A stretch of DNA of 35,700 bases from Rhodobacterales bacterium (GTDB lineage: Bacteria; Pseudomonadota; Alphaproteobacteria; Rhodobacterales; Rhodobacteraceae): the NCBI GenBank assembly GCA_021155205.1, contig JAJNPS010000022.1:1-35700 (forward strand), given 5' to 3'. Below are positions 24,173-32,414 of the stretch, one piece after another; position 1 is the first letter of the stretch; each line of letters opens with the position of its first letter. The translations under genes were made by a program, and so were the position numbers. Under the pieces are notes generated by a model, which worked only from the letters and a program-made list of their open reading frames with translations, had not been told where the DNA came from and ran no database searches.

Positions 24173-25678
24173 ATGACAGACCCAACCACCCACCCTCCCG
24201 TTCTCGATGCCAAGGGCGTGGCCAAGCGCTTTGGCGCGGTCGTGGCGCTGCGGGATGCGTCGCTGCAGGTGGCCAGGGGGCAGATCGTCGCCCTGATGGG
24301 CGCGAACGGTGCGGGCAAATCCACCTTTGTCAAAATCCTGACCGGGGCGTTGAAGGCGGACGCAGGGCATGTCCGCATCAAGGGGCGCGACAGCACCGTG
24401 GGATCGCCCGCTGCCGCGCGCAGATGGGGGCTGGTGCCGGTTTATCAGGAACCCTCGCTGATCCCCGATCTTGACGTGGCGGACAACCTGCGGCTCGGTG
24501 ACACGCCGGTGGATCCGTTCCGCCATTGGGTCAGCGAACTGGGCATCAGCGGCTTGCGGCTTGACGAGCTGATCGGGCGTCTGCCGCTGGCCACCTTGCG
24601 CATTCTTGACCTTGCGCGATCCCTGGCGGCGGAACCTGACGTCCTGATGCTGGACGAGATGACCGCCGCCCTGCCGACCGACCTTGTCGACCGGGTGATG
24701 ACAGTCGTGCGCGCGCAGGCCGATGCCGGGCGGTCGATCATCTACATTTCGCACCGTTTCACCGAGATCGCCCGCATCTGCGACCGTGCGACGATCCTGC
24801 GCGACGGCGCGACGGTCGGCGATGTGGCCATCGAGCCCGGGATCGAAGAACGCATCGTCGAAATGATGCTGGGATCCGAGGTCGCCAGGGCTTCGGGCCG
24901 GGCGACCGAACGCAGAACGGCTCAGGCCAATGCGCAAACCCCGCGCCTGCGGGTAAGCGGTCTGAAGGCCGGAAGCCGCCTGTCGGACGTCTCCCTTGAT
25001 CTCCACAAGGGCGAGGTTCTCGGCGTCGTGGCACTGGAAGGCCAGGGACAGGATGAGCTGTTCGATGTTCTGGGCGGTCAACGCCGTCCGCTGGCCGGCA
25101 GACTGGAGGTGGACGGCCACCCGACGTCCTTTGCCCACCCGTCGGATGCCATCGCCGCCGGGCTGACGCTGGTGCCGGGCGACCGCGCCCATGCGCTGTT
25201 GATGCCGCGATCCGTGCGCGAGAACATCGCCCTGCCGCTGATCGCGCGGTTTGGCAAATGGGGTGCGATTCCGATGCGCGATGAGGCGGCGCGGGTGACT
25301 GCGGCGATTGAACGGCTGCAGATCGACACCCGCGCGCAGGGCGAGGTGCGCCGCCTGTCCGGTGGCAACCAGCAAAAGGTCACGATTGCCCGCTGGATCG
25401 CCAAGGGGGTGCAGACGCTGTTGCTGTTCGATCCGACGCGCGGGATCGACATCCGCACCAAGCGCCAGATCTACGCCCTTGTCCGCGATCTGGCCGATCA
25501 GGGCGCTGCGGTTCTGTTCTACACCTCGGAACTGGCCGAAATCCGCCTCGCCTGCGACCGGGCCGTGGTGATCTTCAACGGCCGCGTGGTCGACGTGATC
25601 GACGCCGCCGATGCCGATGAGCCGACGCTGATGCGGGCGGCCTATGGGCTTACCGAAGCGCGGGCAGTCCCGGCATGA
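24173..25678 (+). CDS. Ribose-type ABC transporter double ATPase, one site degenerate
   Basis: 501 aa with two ABC domains in tandem (RbsA/MglA layout). Domain 1 has Walker A GANGAGKST (43-51), Walker B VLMLDE (157-162) and H194, but its signature (137-151, RLPLATLR...) lacks the LSGGQ serine and glycine. Domain 2 has a degenerate P-loop (EGQGQDEL, 289-296), a normal LSGGNQQK (395-402), and LLLFD followed by proline at 421 where the catalytic glutamate would be. Thus one composite site is complete and the other has lost every element. No good Shine-Dalgarno is seen before ATG 24173. It overlaps permease 1 by 4 bp. Confidence 0.93.
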   Translation: MTDPTTHPPVLDAKGVAKRFGAVVALRDASLQVARGQIVALMGANGAGKSTFVKILTGALKADAGHVRIKGRDSTVGSPAAARRWGLVPVYQEPSLIPDLDVADNLRLGDTPVDPFRHWVSELGISGLRLDELIGRLPLATLRILDLARSLAAEPDVLMLDEMTAALPTDLVDRVMTVVRAQADAGRSIIYISHRFTEIARICDRATILRDGATVGDVAIEPGIEERIVEMMLGSEVARASGRATERRTAQANAQTPRLRVSGLKAGSRLSDVSLDLHKGEVLGVVALEGQGQDELFDVLGGQRRPLAGRLEVDGHPTSFAHPSDAIAAGLTLVPGDRAHALLMPRSVRENIALPLIARFGKWGAIPMRDEAARVTAAIERLQIDTRAQGEVRRLSGGNQQKVTIARWIAKGVQTLLLFDPTRGIDIRTKRQIYALVRDLADQGAAVLFYTSELAEIRLACDRAVVIFNGRVVDVIDAADADEPTLMRAAYGLTEARAVPA

Positions 25679-26649
25679 CGCGGATATTCGCGGGCGATGG
25701 CTGGACGCTGGGGCTGGTCGGGCTCCTGGCGCTGTTGCTGGTGGCGACCAAGCTGATCCAGCCGGATTTCGGCGTGTCTGGGCTTGATTCAGTGGCGCGG
25801 TCGGCGCTGCCCTTTGCCCTGGCGACCGTGGGCATGGCCATCGTGGTCATCGCGGGCGGCATCGACCTTTCTGTCGCCGCGATGATGTCGGTGGCCAGCG
25901 TCACGGCGGCGGTCCTGATGGCGGGGGCAGGCGATGGCGAGGCAGCACTGGTCGTCATCTTGGTGCTGGCACTGGGACTTGTGATGGGGGCGATCAACGG
26001 CGCGCTGATCGTGCTGACCCGGGTTCCCGACATCGTGGTCACGCTGGCGATGCTGTTTGTGTGGCAAGGCGTCGCCCTTCTGGTCCTGAATGCCCCCGGA
26101 GGCGGGGCGGCCCCCTGGCTGCGCGCGCTGATCGTGGGCGGCGTGACCCTGCCGGGGGTGCCCCCTGCCCTGACCGAATGGCTGCCCAAGGGCGTCGTCT
26201 TCCTCGGCGTCTGCGTGGCAGTGGTCTGGGTGCCGATCCGGCGGTCCAAGCTGGGCCTCATGCTCTATGCCATCGGATCGGACCAGCTGGCAGCCTTTCG
26301 GTCCGGCGTGCCAGTCGGACGCACGCGGATCGCGGCCTATGCGATCTGCGGGTTGTTCGCGGCGCTCGGTGGCCTTTCCGTCACCATGAGCACCGGCATC
26401 GGAGAGCCGATCCCCGGCCCTTACCTTCTGGCCTCTGTCGCCGCCGTCGTCCTTGGGGGCGTCGTCCTGGGTGGCGGACGCGGTGGCATCCTGGGGCCGA
26501 TCCTGGCGGTGTTTGTCCTGCGTCTGGTGCGGCTGGACCTGACCCTGATGTCGGTCGATCCCAACGTCGCCGCGATCATCGAGGGGTCGATCATGGTCGC
26601 CGTCGTCATGTTCGGCGCCGTATTGGCGACACGGGGGCGCCGCACATGA
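25675..26649 (+). CDS. Ribose-type ABC transporter permease 1
   Basis: 324 aa polytopic membrane protein of the RbsC/BPD_transp_2 family with eight or more hydrophobic helices, the VIAGGIDLSVAAMMS motif near residue 60 and the GGVVLGGGRGGILGP stretch before the last helices. The start overlaps the ATPase stop (ATGA) and its own stop overlaps permease 2 (ATGA), so ATPase and both permeases are co-translated. Two non-identical permeases suggest a heterodimeric channel. Confidence 0.92.
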   Translation: MTRIFAGDGWTLGLVGLLALLLVATKLIQPDFGVSGLDSVARSALPFALATVGMAIVVIAGGIDLSVAAMMSVASVTAAVLMAGAGDGEAALVVILVLALGLVMGAINGALIVLTRVPDIVVTLAMLFVWQGVALLVLNAPGGGAAPWLRALIVGGVTLPGVPPALTEWLPKGVVFLGVCVAVVWVPIRRSKLGLMLYAIGSDQLAAFRSGVPVGRTRIAAYAICGLFAALGGLSVTMSTGIGEPIPGPYLLASVAAVVLGGVVLGGGRGGILGPILAVFVLRLVRLDLTLMSVDPNVAAIIEGSIMVAVVMFGAVLATRGRRT

Positions 26650-27623
26650 GCATGACCGCCGACCAGCCGACCACGATGGGACGCATTGGCCGCCGGATGG
26701 TGGACAACCCCTTGATCCCGCTGGTCATCCTGCTGTTTGCGCTGATCGGGGTGCTGGCGATCCTCAACCCCGCGATCATCAGCACGTTCTGGTTCAGCAA
26801 TACGATCAAGATCGCCATTCCCCTGGCCATGCTGGCGGCCTGCCAGACGCTGACCATGCTGACCGGCGGCATCGACCTGTCGGCGGGCACCGTGGCCACG
26901 ATCACCGCCTATGTCTCGGCCACCCTGGCGCCGATTGTCGGGGCGCCCGCAGCCATCGCGATCGCGATGTCCTGTGCGGTGTTCGTGGGTCTGCTGAACG
27001 GCTTTGGTGTCGCCATCGCCCGCGTGCATCCGCTGATCATGACGCTGGGCACGGCGCTGATCGTCAACGGCTGCCTGCTGGTCTACCAGCGCTTCGTCAT
27101 CGCGACCGGCGTGCAGATCCCCGAGTTTCTGGTCTGGCTCGGCACCGGCCGCAGCTTTGGCCTGCCGAACAGTCTGATCGTCTTTGCCCCCTTTGCGGTG
27201 CTAATCATCTGGGCGCAGAGGCGCACCGGGTTCGGGCGACTGCTCTATGCCATCGGGTCGAACGAGGCAGCGGCGAGGCTGTCCGGCGTGCGCGTCTGGC
27301 AGGTCCAGTTCCTGCTTTATGCGCTGTCGAGCGTCATCGCGGGACTGACAGGGCTGCTCTATCTTGGCCAGATCAAGACTGCATCCCTGTCGCTCGCCTT
27401 GCCCCTTGACCTGCCTTCGGTTGCGGCGGCTGTCATCGGCGGCACCTCGATCTTTGGCGGACGCGGCGGCTATGGCGGCACCATCATCGGGGCGCTGATT
27501 CTGACTGTCCTTGTGACGATGCTGACGCTGATGCAAATCCCCGAAGGCGGGCGGCGCATCCTGTTCGGGCTGATCATCCTGTTGGTGACCGCGCTCTATA
27601 TCCGCCTGACGGACCGCAGCTGA
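26646..27623 (+). CDS. Ribose-type ABC transporter permease 2
   Basis: 325 aa RbsC-like permease with LTMLTGGIDLSAGTVATI and GGTSIFGGRGGYGGT motifs. It is a diverged partner of permease 1 and longer at the N-terminus. The start is fixed by the 4-bp overlap with the preceding stop. The next gene starts 11 bp downstream after GGGAGG. Confidence 0.92.
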   Translation: MSMTADQPTTMGRIGRRMVDNPLIPLVILLFALIGVLAILNPAIISTFWFSNTIKIAIPLAMLAACQTLTMLTGGIDLSAGTVATITAYVSATLAPIVGAPAAIAIAMSCAVFVGLLNGFGVAIARVHPLIMTLGTALIVNGCLLVYQRFVIATGVQIPEFLVWLGTGRSFGLPNSLIVFAPFAVLIIWAQRRTGFGRLLYAIGSNEAAARLSGVRVWQVQFLLYALSSVIAGLTGLLYLGQIKTASLSLALPLDLPSVAAAVIGGTSIFGGRGGYGGTIIGALILTVLVTMLTLMQIPEGGRRILFGLIILLVTALYIRLTDRS

Positions 27624-27634
27624 GGGAGGTTTGG

Positions 27635-28711
27635 ATGGCAAGATACAAGATCGTCGGCATCAGTTTCGACCATATGCACATGGGCGACCTCTTGCGGCTC
27701 GTCGCGGACCATCCGGATGCAGAAATCGCGGGGATTTTCGATCCGGACCCGGCTAAAATGACCCGCGCCGTTACAAATTTCAACATCCCCCCGGACCGCG
27801 TCTTTACCGATTTCGACGCCTGCATGACGGCGGCCAAGCCGGACCTCGCGATGCTTTGTGCCGCCACCGCCGATCATGCTGCCTATACCGGACGCCTTGC
27901 CGCCTATGGCTGCCACGTCTTTGTCGAGAAGCCCTTTGCCGCCTCGGTCGCCGATGCCCGCGCAATGATCGCGGCGATGAAGCCCACGGGGAAACTCATG
28001 GCGATCAACTGGCCGCTGGCCTGGGTTGCGTCCCACGTCACCGCCAAACGGCTGATCGACCAGGGCGTGATCGGCGACCTGTTGGAGGTGCATTTCTACG
28101 ACGGCAATCGTGGCCCCCTTTACCATCTCGCCGACAAGGTCGAAGTCACGCGCGAAGAGGTGGAGGCGCAAAAGACGACATCATGGTGGTACAAGCGCAG
28201 CGCGGGGGGCGGCAGCCTTCTGGACTACCTCGGCTATGGGGCCACGCTTGGCACCTGGTTCCTGGGCGGCAAGGCCCCGATTGAAGTCACCTCCACCACC
28301 GACCAGACGCCGGGGATCGAGGTCGACCAGCATTCGATCACCGTCTGCCGCTATGACCGGGGCCTGTCCAAGATGGAGACCCGCTGGGGCACATTCACCG
28401 ATCCCTGGATCACCCAGCCGCAGCCGCAATGCGGGTTCGCCTTTGTCGGCAGCGAGGGCACGATCCGCAGCCTCGACTATGCCGATCATGTGACGGTGCA
28501 GACCCGTGCCCGGCCCGAGGCGCATGCGATCCTCGCCGATCCCCTGCCCGAGGGGCGGCGCAATGCCATCGAATACGTGCTCGGCTGCATCGCGCGGGGG
28601 GAACCGCTGACCGGCCCGCTCGATCCCGAGGTCAGCCTCCTTGGCCAGCGCATCGTCGATACCGCCGCCCAATCCGCCCGCGAAAAACGCACCCTGCCGC
28701 TGGTCCCATGA
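27635..28711 (+). CDS. Gfo/Idh/MocA-like protein 2 with atypical Rossmann loop
   Basis: 358 aa. The family fold is clear from the beta-2 end FDPDPAKM, EKP at 98-100 and GGGSLLDYLGYG with D197/Y201 in the catalytic place (tyrosine instead of histidine, as in some relatives). The glycine-rich dinucleotide loop is replaced: the segment reads GISFDHMHMGD (8-18), losing two of the three usual glycines and bringing in two histidines. It may bind the cofactor differently or work without one. ATG follows GGGAGG, 11 bp after permease 2. Stop overlaps the next ATG by 4 bp. Confidence 0.85.
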   Translation: MARYKIVGISFDHMHMGDLLRLVADHPDAEIAGIFDPDPAKMTRAVTNFNIPPDRVFTDFDACMTAAKPDLAMLCAATADHAAYTGRLAAYGCHVFVEKPFAASVADARAMIAAMKPTGKLMAINWPLAWVASHVTAKRLIDQGVIGDLLEVHFYDGNRGPLYHLADKVEVTREEVEAQKTTSWWYKRSAGGGSLLDYLGYGATLGTWFLGGKAPIEVTSTTDQTPGIEVDQHSITVCRYDRGLSKMETRWGTFTDPWITQPQPQCGFAFVGSEGTIRSLDYADHVTVQTRARPEAHAILADPLPEGRRNAIEYVLGCIARGEPLTGPLDPEVSLLGQRIVDTAAQSAREKRTLPLVP

Positions 28712-29817
28712 GTATCCCCGACGCTGACACCTATGCGCTGAAGACAGCGACCCTGCCCGAGGTTGCCGGCCCCGCCCTGCCCTACCAGCCGCCGATGCCC
28801 CGCGCCTATCGCCCGCGCATCGGAGTCATCGGCGCGGGCGGGATCGTCTCGGCGCATCTCGATGCCTATCGCATCGCGGGCTGGGAGGTTGCCGCGATCT
28901 GCAACCGCTCGCTCGCCAAGGCCGAGGCGGCGGCGCAATACTTCGCCCCAAAGGCCCGCGTGACCGACAGCTATGCCGACATCCTGTCCGACCCCGCCAT
29001 CGACGTCGTCGACATCACCCCCCACCCCGCCGACCGCCTGCCGATCATCGAGGCCGCCCTGCGCGCGGGCAAACACGTCCTGTCGCAAAAGCCCTTTGTC
29101 CTCGACCTCGACGACGGCCACCGCCTTGTCCGGCTTGCCCGCGACAATGGCGTCAAGCTGGCGGTCAATCAGAACGGCCGCTGGGCCCCGCATCTGGCAT
29201 ATATGCGTCAGGCAGTGCGGGCCGGGGTCATCGGCGAGGTGCTGTCTGCCCATGTGTCGATCCACTGGAACCACGGCTGGATCGCAGGCACTCCGTTCGA
29301 GCGGATCGAGGACCTGATCCTTTACGACTTCGGCATCCACTGGTTCGACTTTCTGGCCAGTATCGCGGGCGACCGGGTCGAAAGCGTGTTCGCCATGGCC
29401 AGCCCCGCGCGGGGGCAAAGGGCTGCGGCCCCGCTGATGGCGCAGGTTCTTGTGCGGATGTCGGGGGGTCAGGCGTCTGTGGTCTTTGACGGCGCCGCGC
29501 CGCACGGCCCGCGCGATACGACCTATATCGCCGGGACCAAGGGCAGCCTGCAAAGCGACGGGCCGGACCTTGGCGTGCAGCGTGTAACCCTGATAACAGC
29601 CGAGGGCGTGGCCCGACCCGACCTGCAAGGCACCTGGTTCAATGACGGGTTCCGAGGGGCGATGGGGGCGCTGCTGGTCGCCATCGAAGACAACGCGGAG
29701 CCTGCCAATGGCGCTGCGGAGAACCTGCATAGCCTCGCCTTGGCCTTCGCCGCCATCCAGTCGCGCCGGACCGGGCTTGAAGTCGCTGTGGGCGACGCGA
29801 CGAGGTTGGAGGTTTGA
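28708..29817 (+). CDS. Gfo/Idh/MocA oxidoreductase 3
   Basis: 369 aa with a 37-residue leader before the Rossmann fold; the leader is proline-rich and not hydrophobic, so not a signal peptide. Fingerprint IGVIGAGGI (38-46), catalytic pair D207/H211 (YDFGIHWFDF). The signature EKP reads QKP (127-129), keeping the lysine. Probably an active NAD(P) oxidoreductase on a sugar or cyclitol. The start overlaps the previous stop (ATGA) and the stop shares one base with the next ATG (TGATG). Confidence 0.87.
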   Translation: MSIPDADTYALKTATLPEVAGPALPYQPPMPRAYRPRIGVIGAGGIVSAHLDAYRIAGWEVAAICNRSLAKAEAAAQYFAPKARVTDSYADILSDPAIDVVDITPHPADRLPIIEAALRAGKHVLSQKPFVLDLDDGHRLVRLARDNGVKLAVNQNGRWAPHLAYMRQAVRAGVIGEVLSAHVSIHWNHGWIAGTPFERIEDLILYDFGIHWFDFLASIAGDRVESVFAMASPARGQRAAAPLMAQVLVRMSGGQASVVFDGAAPHGPRDTTYIAGTKGSLQSDGPDLGVQRVTLITAEGVARPDLQGTWFNDGFRGAMGALLVAIEDNAEPANGAAENLHSLALAFAAIQSRRTGLEVAVGDATRLEV

Positions 29818-30839
29818 TGCCGCCCGCGCGCGTTCTGATCGTGGGTCTGGGGAACATGGGGCGGTCCCATGCGCTGGCGCATCACCATAGCCCGGCGGTG
29901 CAGATCGTGGGTCTGGTGAACCGCTCCACCCCCGCCCTGCCCGAGGAACTCCAGGCGTATCCTCAGTTCCAGACGATGGACGAAGGCCTGGCCCTGAACC
30001 CCGACCTGGTCGTCATCGCAACCTATGCCGACAGCCATGCCGACCTTGCCGTCCAGGCGATGAAGGCGGGGGCGCATGTTTTTGTCGAAAAGCCCCTTGC
30101 TACCACGGTCGCCGATGCGGTCCGCGTCGCCGACACCGCTCGCCGGACGGGCCGCAAGCTGGTCGTGGGCTACATCCTGCGCCACCACCCCAGCTGGCAG
30201 CGCCTGATCGCCGAGGCGCGCGCGCTGGGCGGGCCATATGTCTTCCGCATGAACCTGAACCAGCAGTCCAAGGGGCATGAATGGGAGGTCCACAAGGCCC
30301 TGATGCGCTCCACCTCGCCCCTGGTGGATTGCGGCGTGCATTATGTCGACGTGATGTGCCAGGTGACGGAGGCCAAACCCGTCCGCGTGCAGGGCATGGG
30401 CCTGCGGTTGTCCGACGAGATTGCGCCCGACATGTACAACTACGGCCAGTTGCAGGTCGTCTTTGCCGACGGCTCGGTCGGCTGGTATGAGGCGGGCTGG
30501 GGTCCGATGATGTCGGAAACCGCATTTTTCGTGAAGGATATCGTCAGCCCGAACGGAGCGGTCTCCATCGTCGATGGCGACAAGGGCGCGTCGTCGGACA
30601 TCGACGGACATACCAGGGTCGGCGGCATCCTCTTGCACAAGCCGACCGGCGACCGGCGGATCGACACGGGCGACGAGCCGGGGCATCAGGGGCTGTGCGA
30701 TCTGGAACAGGCCTACATGCTGCGCGCCATTGCCGAGGATATCGACCTGACAAGGGCTATCGAGGATGCGGTGCAGAGCTTGCGTATATGCCTGGCGGCG
30801 GATGAAAGCATCCGCACGGGCAAGGCTGTCGCGTTGTAG
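29817..30839 (+). CDS. Gfo/Idh/MocA oxidoreductase 4
   Basis: 340 aa with a standard Rossmann loop VGLGNMGRSH (9-18), EKP at 91-93 and the catalytic pair D171/H175 (VDCGVHYVDV). It is the last gene of the sugar operon and ends 10 bp before the opposite-strand tRNA-His. GGAGG lies 4 nt before the ATG, and the start is fixed by TGATG overlap. The substrate probably differs from those of oxidoreductases 1 and 3, given low overall similarity outside the fold. Confidence 0.9.
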   Translation: MPPARVLIVGLGNMGRSHALAHHHSPAVQIVGLVNRSTPALPEELQAYPQFQTMDEGLALNPDLVVIATYADSHADLAVQAMKAGAHVFVEKPLATTVADAVRVADTARRTGRKLVVGYILRHHPSWQRLIAEARALGGPYVFRMNLNQQSKGHEWEVHKALMRSTSPLVDCGVHYVDVMCQVTEAKPVRVQGMGLRLSDEIAPDMYNYGQLQVVFADGSVGWYEAGWGPMMSETAFFVKDIVSPNGAVSIVDGDKGASSDIDGHTRVGGILLHKPTGDRRIDTGDEPGHQGLCDLEQAYMLRAIAEDIDLTRAIEDAVQSLRICLAADESIRTGKAVAL

Positions 30840-30849
30840 GGCAATGATG

Positions 30850-30926
30850 GTACCGACACCCCGGCTCGAACGGGGGACCCCCAGATCCACAATCTGGTGC
30901 TCTAACCAACTGAGCTATGTCGGCAC
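30850..30926 (-). tRNA. tRNA-His (GTG)
   Basis: The minus strand folds as a full cloverleaf: acceptor TGCCGAC/GTCGGTA, D-arm GCTC...GAGC, anticodon stem CCAGA/TCTGG with loop TTGTGGA (anticodon GTG), T-arm CCCCG-TTCGAGC-CGGGG. The extra 5' G opposite the discriminator C is the G-1 mark of tRNA-His. A complete CCA after the discriminator is not encoded. It is convergent with the sugar operon. Confidence 0.96.
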
Positions 30927-31026
30927 TCGCGTCGGGACTTACGCCGCCGACCCCGTGAATGCAAGGGGAAGGATTGCGCGATCCGCCGCCACAAGATACG
31001 CCTCATGTCGCGCAAGGGGGACCGCC

Positions 31027-31242
31027 ATGGGCATCGACAAAGAAAGCAACGTCGCCGCAAACATCCAGATCGGGCCGACCGATCTTGGGATGGTGCGCAT
31101 CTACATCGAGGCGGATGGCGGGATCGAAATCCCATTGGACTTCAACCCCGACGAGGCCGAAGAAATCGCCGAGGAACTGCGTGCTTCTGCCCAAGCGGCA
31201 CGGGCCGTGGCGGACGGGCGGTCTAAAGGAAAACGGCGGTAG
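31027..31242 (+). CDS. DUF6324-like small protein
   Basis: 71 aa acidic protein: MGIDKESNVAANIQIGPTD then GMVRIYIEADGGIEIPLDF and a helical tail rich in Glu/Ala ending in basic residues. It looks like the small Rhodobacterales family I recall as DUF6324; function unknown. ATG follows AAGGGGG. Its last 20 bp overlap the end of mmcB on the other strand. Confidence 0.75.
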   Translation: MGIDKESNVAANIQIGPTDLGMVRIYIEADGGIEIPLDFNPDEAEEIAEELRASAQAARAVADGRSKGKRR

Positions 31243-31678
31243 GATCGCGCAGAGCCTGCAGCCGCAGGGCGGCGTGCCGGGCGAATTTCTGCACCATCAC
31301 CTTGCGGCGGGCGGGCGGCAGCGCAGTTTCCGGCCCCATCGCGAGGATCTCGGCATCATAGGCGTCGGCGATGATCAGGCCGGTCCCCTCTGGCAGCAAT
31401 TCCGCCAGGAAATCCGCGTCCACCGCCCAGAAGAACCTGTCACACCATTCCAGATAGCCGTGCCACTTGCGGTCGGCCACATAGTCGGCGCGGCCGGATT
31501 TGCATTCCACGATCCAGATCTCGCCCCTTGGCCCCAGCGCCATCACATCGACGCGCAGATCGGGCGCGGGCACCAGTTCCTCCACCACCACGAAATCCAG
31601 CGCCCGCAGTGCCCGGCAGACCCCGCGCGCAAGGCGCTGGCCCGGCATTGCTGGCAGGGTTTCCACGACCTGATCCAT
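31223..31678 (-). CDS. mmcB: MmcB-family DNA repair protein
   Basis: 151 aa protein of the MmcB family, a PD-(D/E)XK-like nuclease fold: LRVDVMALGPRGEIWIVECKSGRADYVADRKW provides the D...ExK set (ECKSG), with YLEWCDRFFWAV after it. MmcB is a mitomycin-C-protective, LexA-regulated protein in Caulobacter. A GAAC-N7-GAAC box sits just upstream. The ATG at 31678 is chosen; an in-frame TTG at 31696 lies inside that box. The end overlaps the DUF6324-like gene tail-to-tail. Confidence 0.85.
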   Translation of the reverse strand: MDQVVETLPAMPGQRLARGVCRALRALDFVVVEELVPAPDLRVDVMALGPRGEIWIVECKSGRADYVADRKWHGYLEWCDRFFWAVDADFLAELLPEGTGLIIADAYDAEILAMGPETALPPARRKVMVQKFARHAALRLQALRDPTAVFL

Positions 31679-31689
31679 CCGCCGATCAT

Positions 31690-31704
31690 GAACCAAAAGT
31701 GAAC
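31690..31704 (-). promoter_or_regulatory. SOS (LexA) box of mmcB
   Basis: GAAC (31690-31693), seven bases, GAAC (31701-31704), which is GTTC-N7-GTTC on the mmcB strand, the alphaproteobacterial LexA site. It lies 11 bp before the mmcB ATG. A match to a known SOS gene makes chance unlikely. Confidence 0.8.
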
Positions 31705-32105
31705 ATCTGTCCAGCCTTGCGAAGCTCCCGCCGCCGCCCTATCTTGACCAGTGGCGGGTGCTGCTCTTCTCGTGCAAGGCCCAATTTCCAGTGGCCGATA
31801 AGCAAACGTATGGGGGCTGGCTCTGGCAGGATCCTGGTCTTGCTATCTGGTGCCCACCTGAGACCTCTGGCTCTCGGGAAACCCCGGCCTTCACGGTCGC
31901 TGCGGGCCCGCCACCTGCCACCGCCATCCGGCTTCTGATTTGCCAAAATACTCCCGCCGGAGGCATCGGCGCGAGGGCAGATCACGAACGGCGTGCGTGG
32001 TCTTGGCGCTCCGGTGTAGAGCCTGGCACAGAAACCCTCCCGTTGCGATAGTGACAATCTTGTAGCATCACACACTGGGCCTAGGGTCAGGACTTCGGTA
32101 ACGGG
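31705..32105. other. Gene-poor stretch between mmcB and the insertion sequence
   Basis: About 400 bp with no gene I recognise. Open frames exist on both strands but show no start with a ribosome site and no familiar domain. At 31945-31963 the minus strand reads CTCC-GGCG-GGAG followed by TATTTT, a Rhodobacterales-type gene-end hairpin, suggesting that a minus-strand gene once ended here. Confidence 0.5.
31945..31963 (-). terminator. Orphan terminator-like hairpin
   Basis: On the minus strand CTCC pairs with GGAG over a short loop and is followed by TATTTT. No intact gene lies upstream of it on that strand, so it may be a leftover of a gene lost when mobile DNA arrived. Confidence 0.4.
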
Positions 32106-32414
32106 GATGTCCCGGTCAAGCCCTTTTAGGCGTGAGATTTCACCCGCGGAGGAGCGGATGGGTTGAGGCAATCGTCTTTTGTCGCCCATCTCGGGCCTGC
32201 CTTCGCCTGAGATCACCCCGGGTGCATGCTTCGGTCCGTGGTCGGCGCAGCGGCCGCCAACATGATGCTGGTTCAATGCAATTCCGATGTGCCCATCTCA
32301 TTGGCGTGCTTCGCGGAGCGGGCAACAGTCCAGACCACGGCATCATCGGAACCGCGTCCCTGGGGGGACCTCGAAGGCCTGCCGTCAGGCGGGCGTCAGC
32401 TGGGGCCCTGCGTC
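32106..32414 (-). ncRNA. Candidate bridge-RNA region of the IS element
   Basis: In IS1111-type elements the bridge RNA that pairs with donor and target is encoded in the non-coding end downstream of the transposase. This 309-bp end has that position. Small hairpins are visible: GTGA-GATT-TCAC (32132-32143) and GCCTG-CCGT-CAGGC (32377-32390). I could not identify the guide loops, so both the RNA and its limits are inferred. Confidence 0.4.

Noticed and set aside
18054..30839. Classical myo-inositol (iol) operon
   Set aside because: An IolE-like and several IolG-like proteins are present, but iolB, iolC and iolD are missing and the Gfo proteins are too diverse; the iol label would claim too much.
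30850..32105. tRNA-His as the attachment site of the mobile patch
   Set aside because: I found no second copy of the tRNA 3' end farther right and no integrase gene; intact core genes lie between the tRNA and the IS.
31686..32276. 196-aa open frame on the minus strand upstream of mmcB
   Set aside because: It crosses the proposed IS end and the SOS box, has no ribosome site and shows no familiar domain; the mmcB promoter must lie in this stretch.
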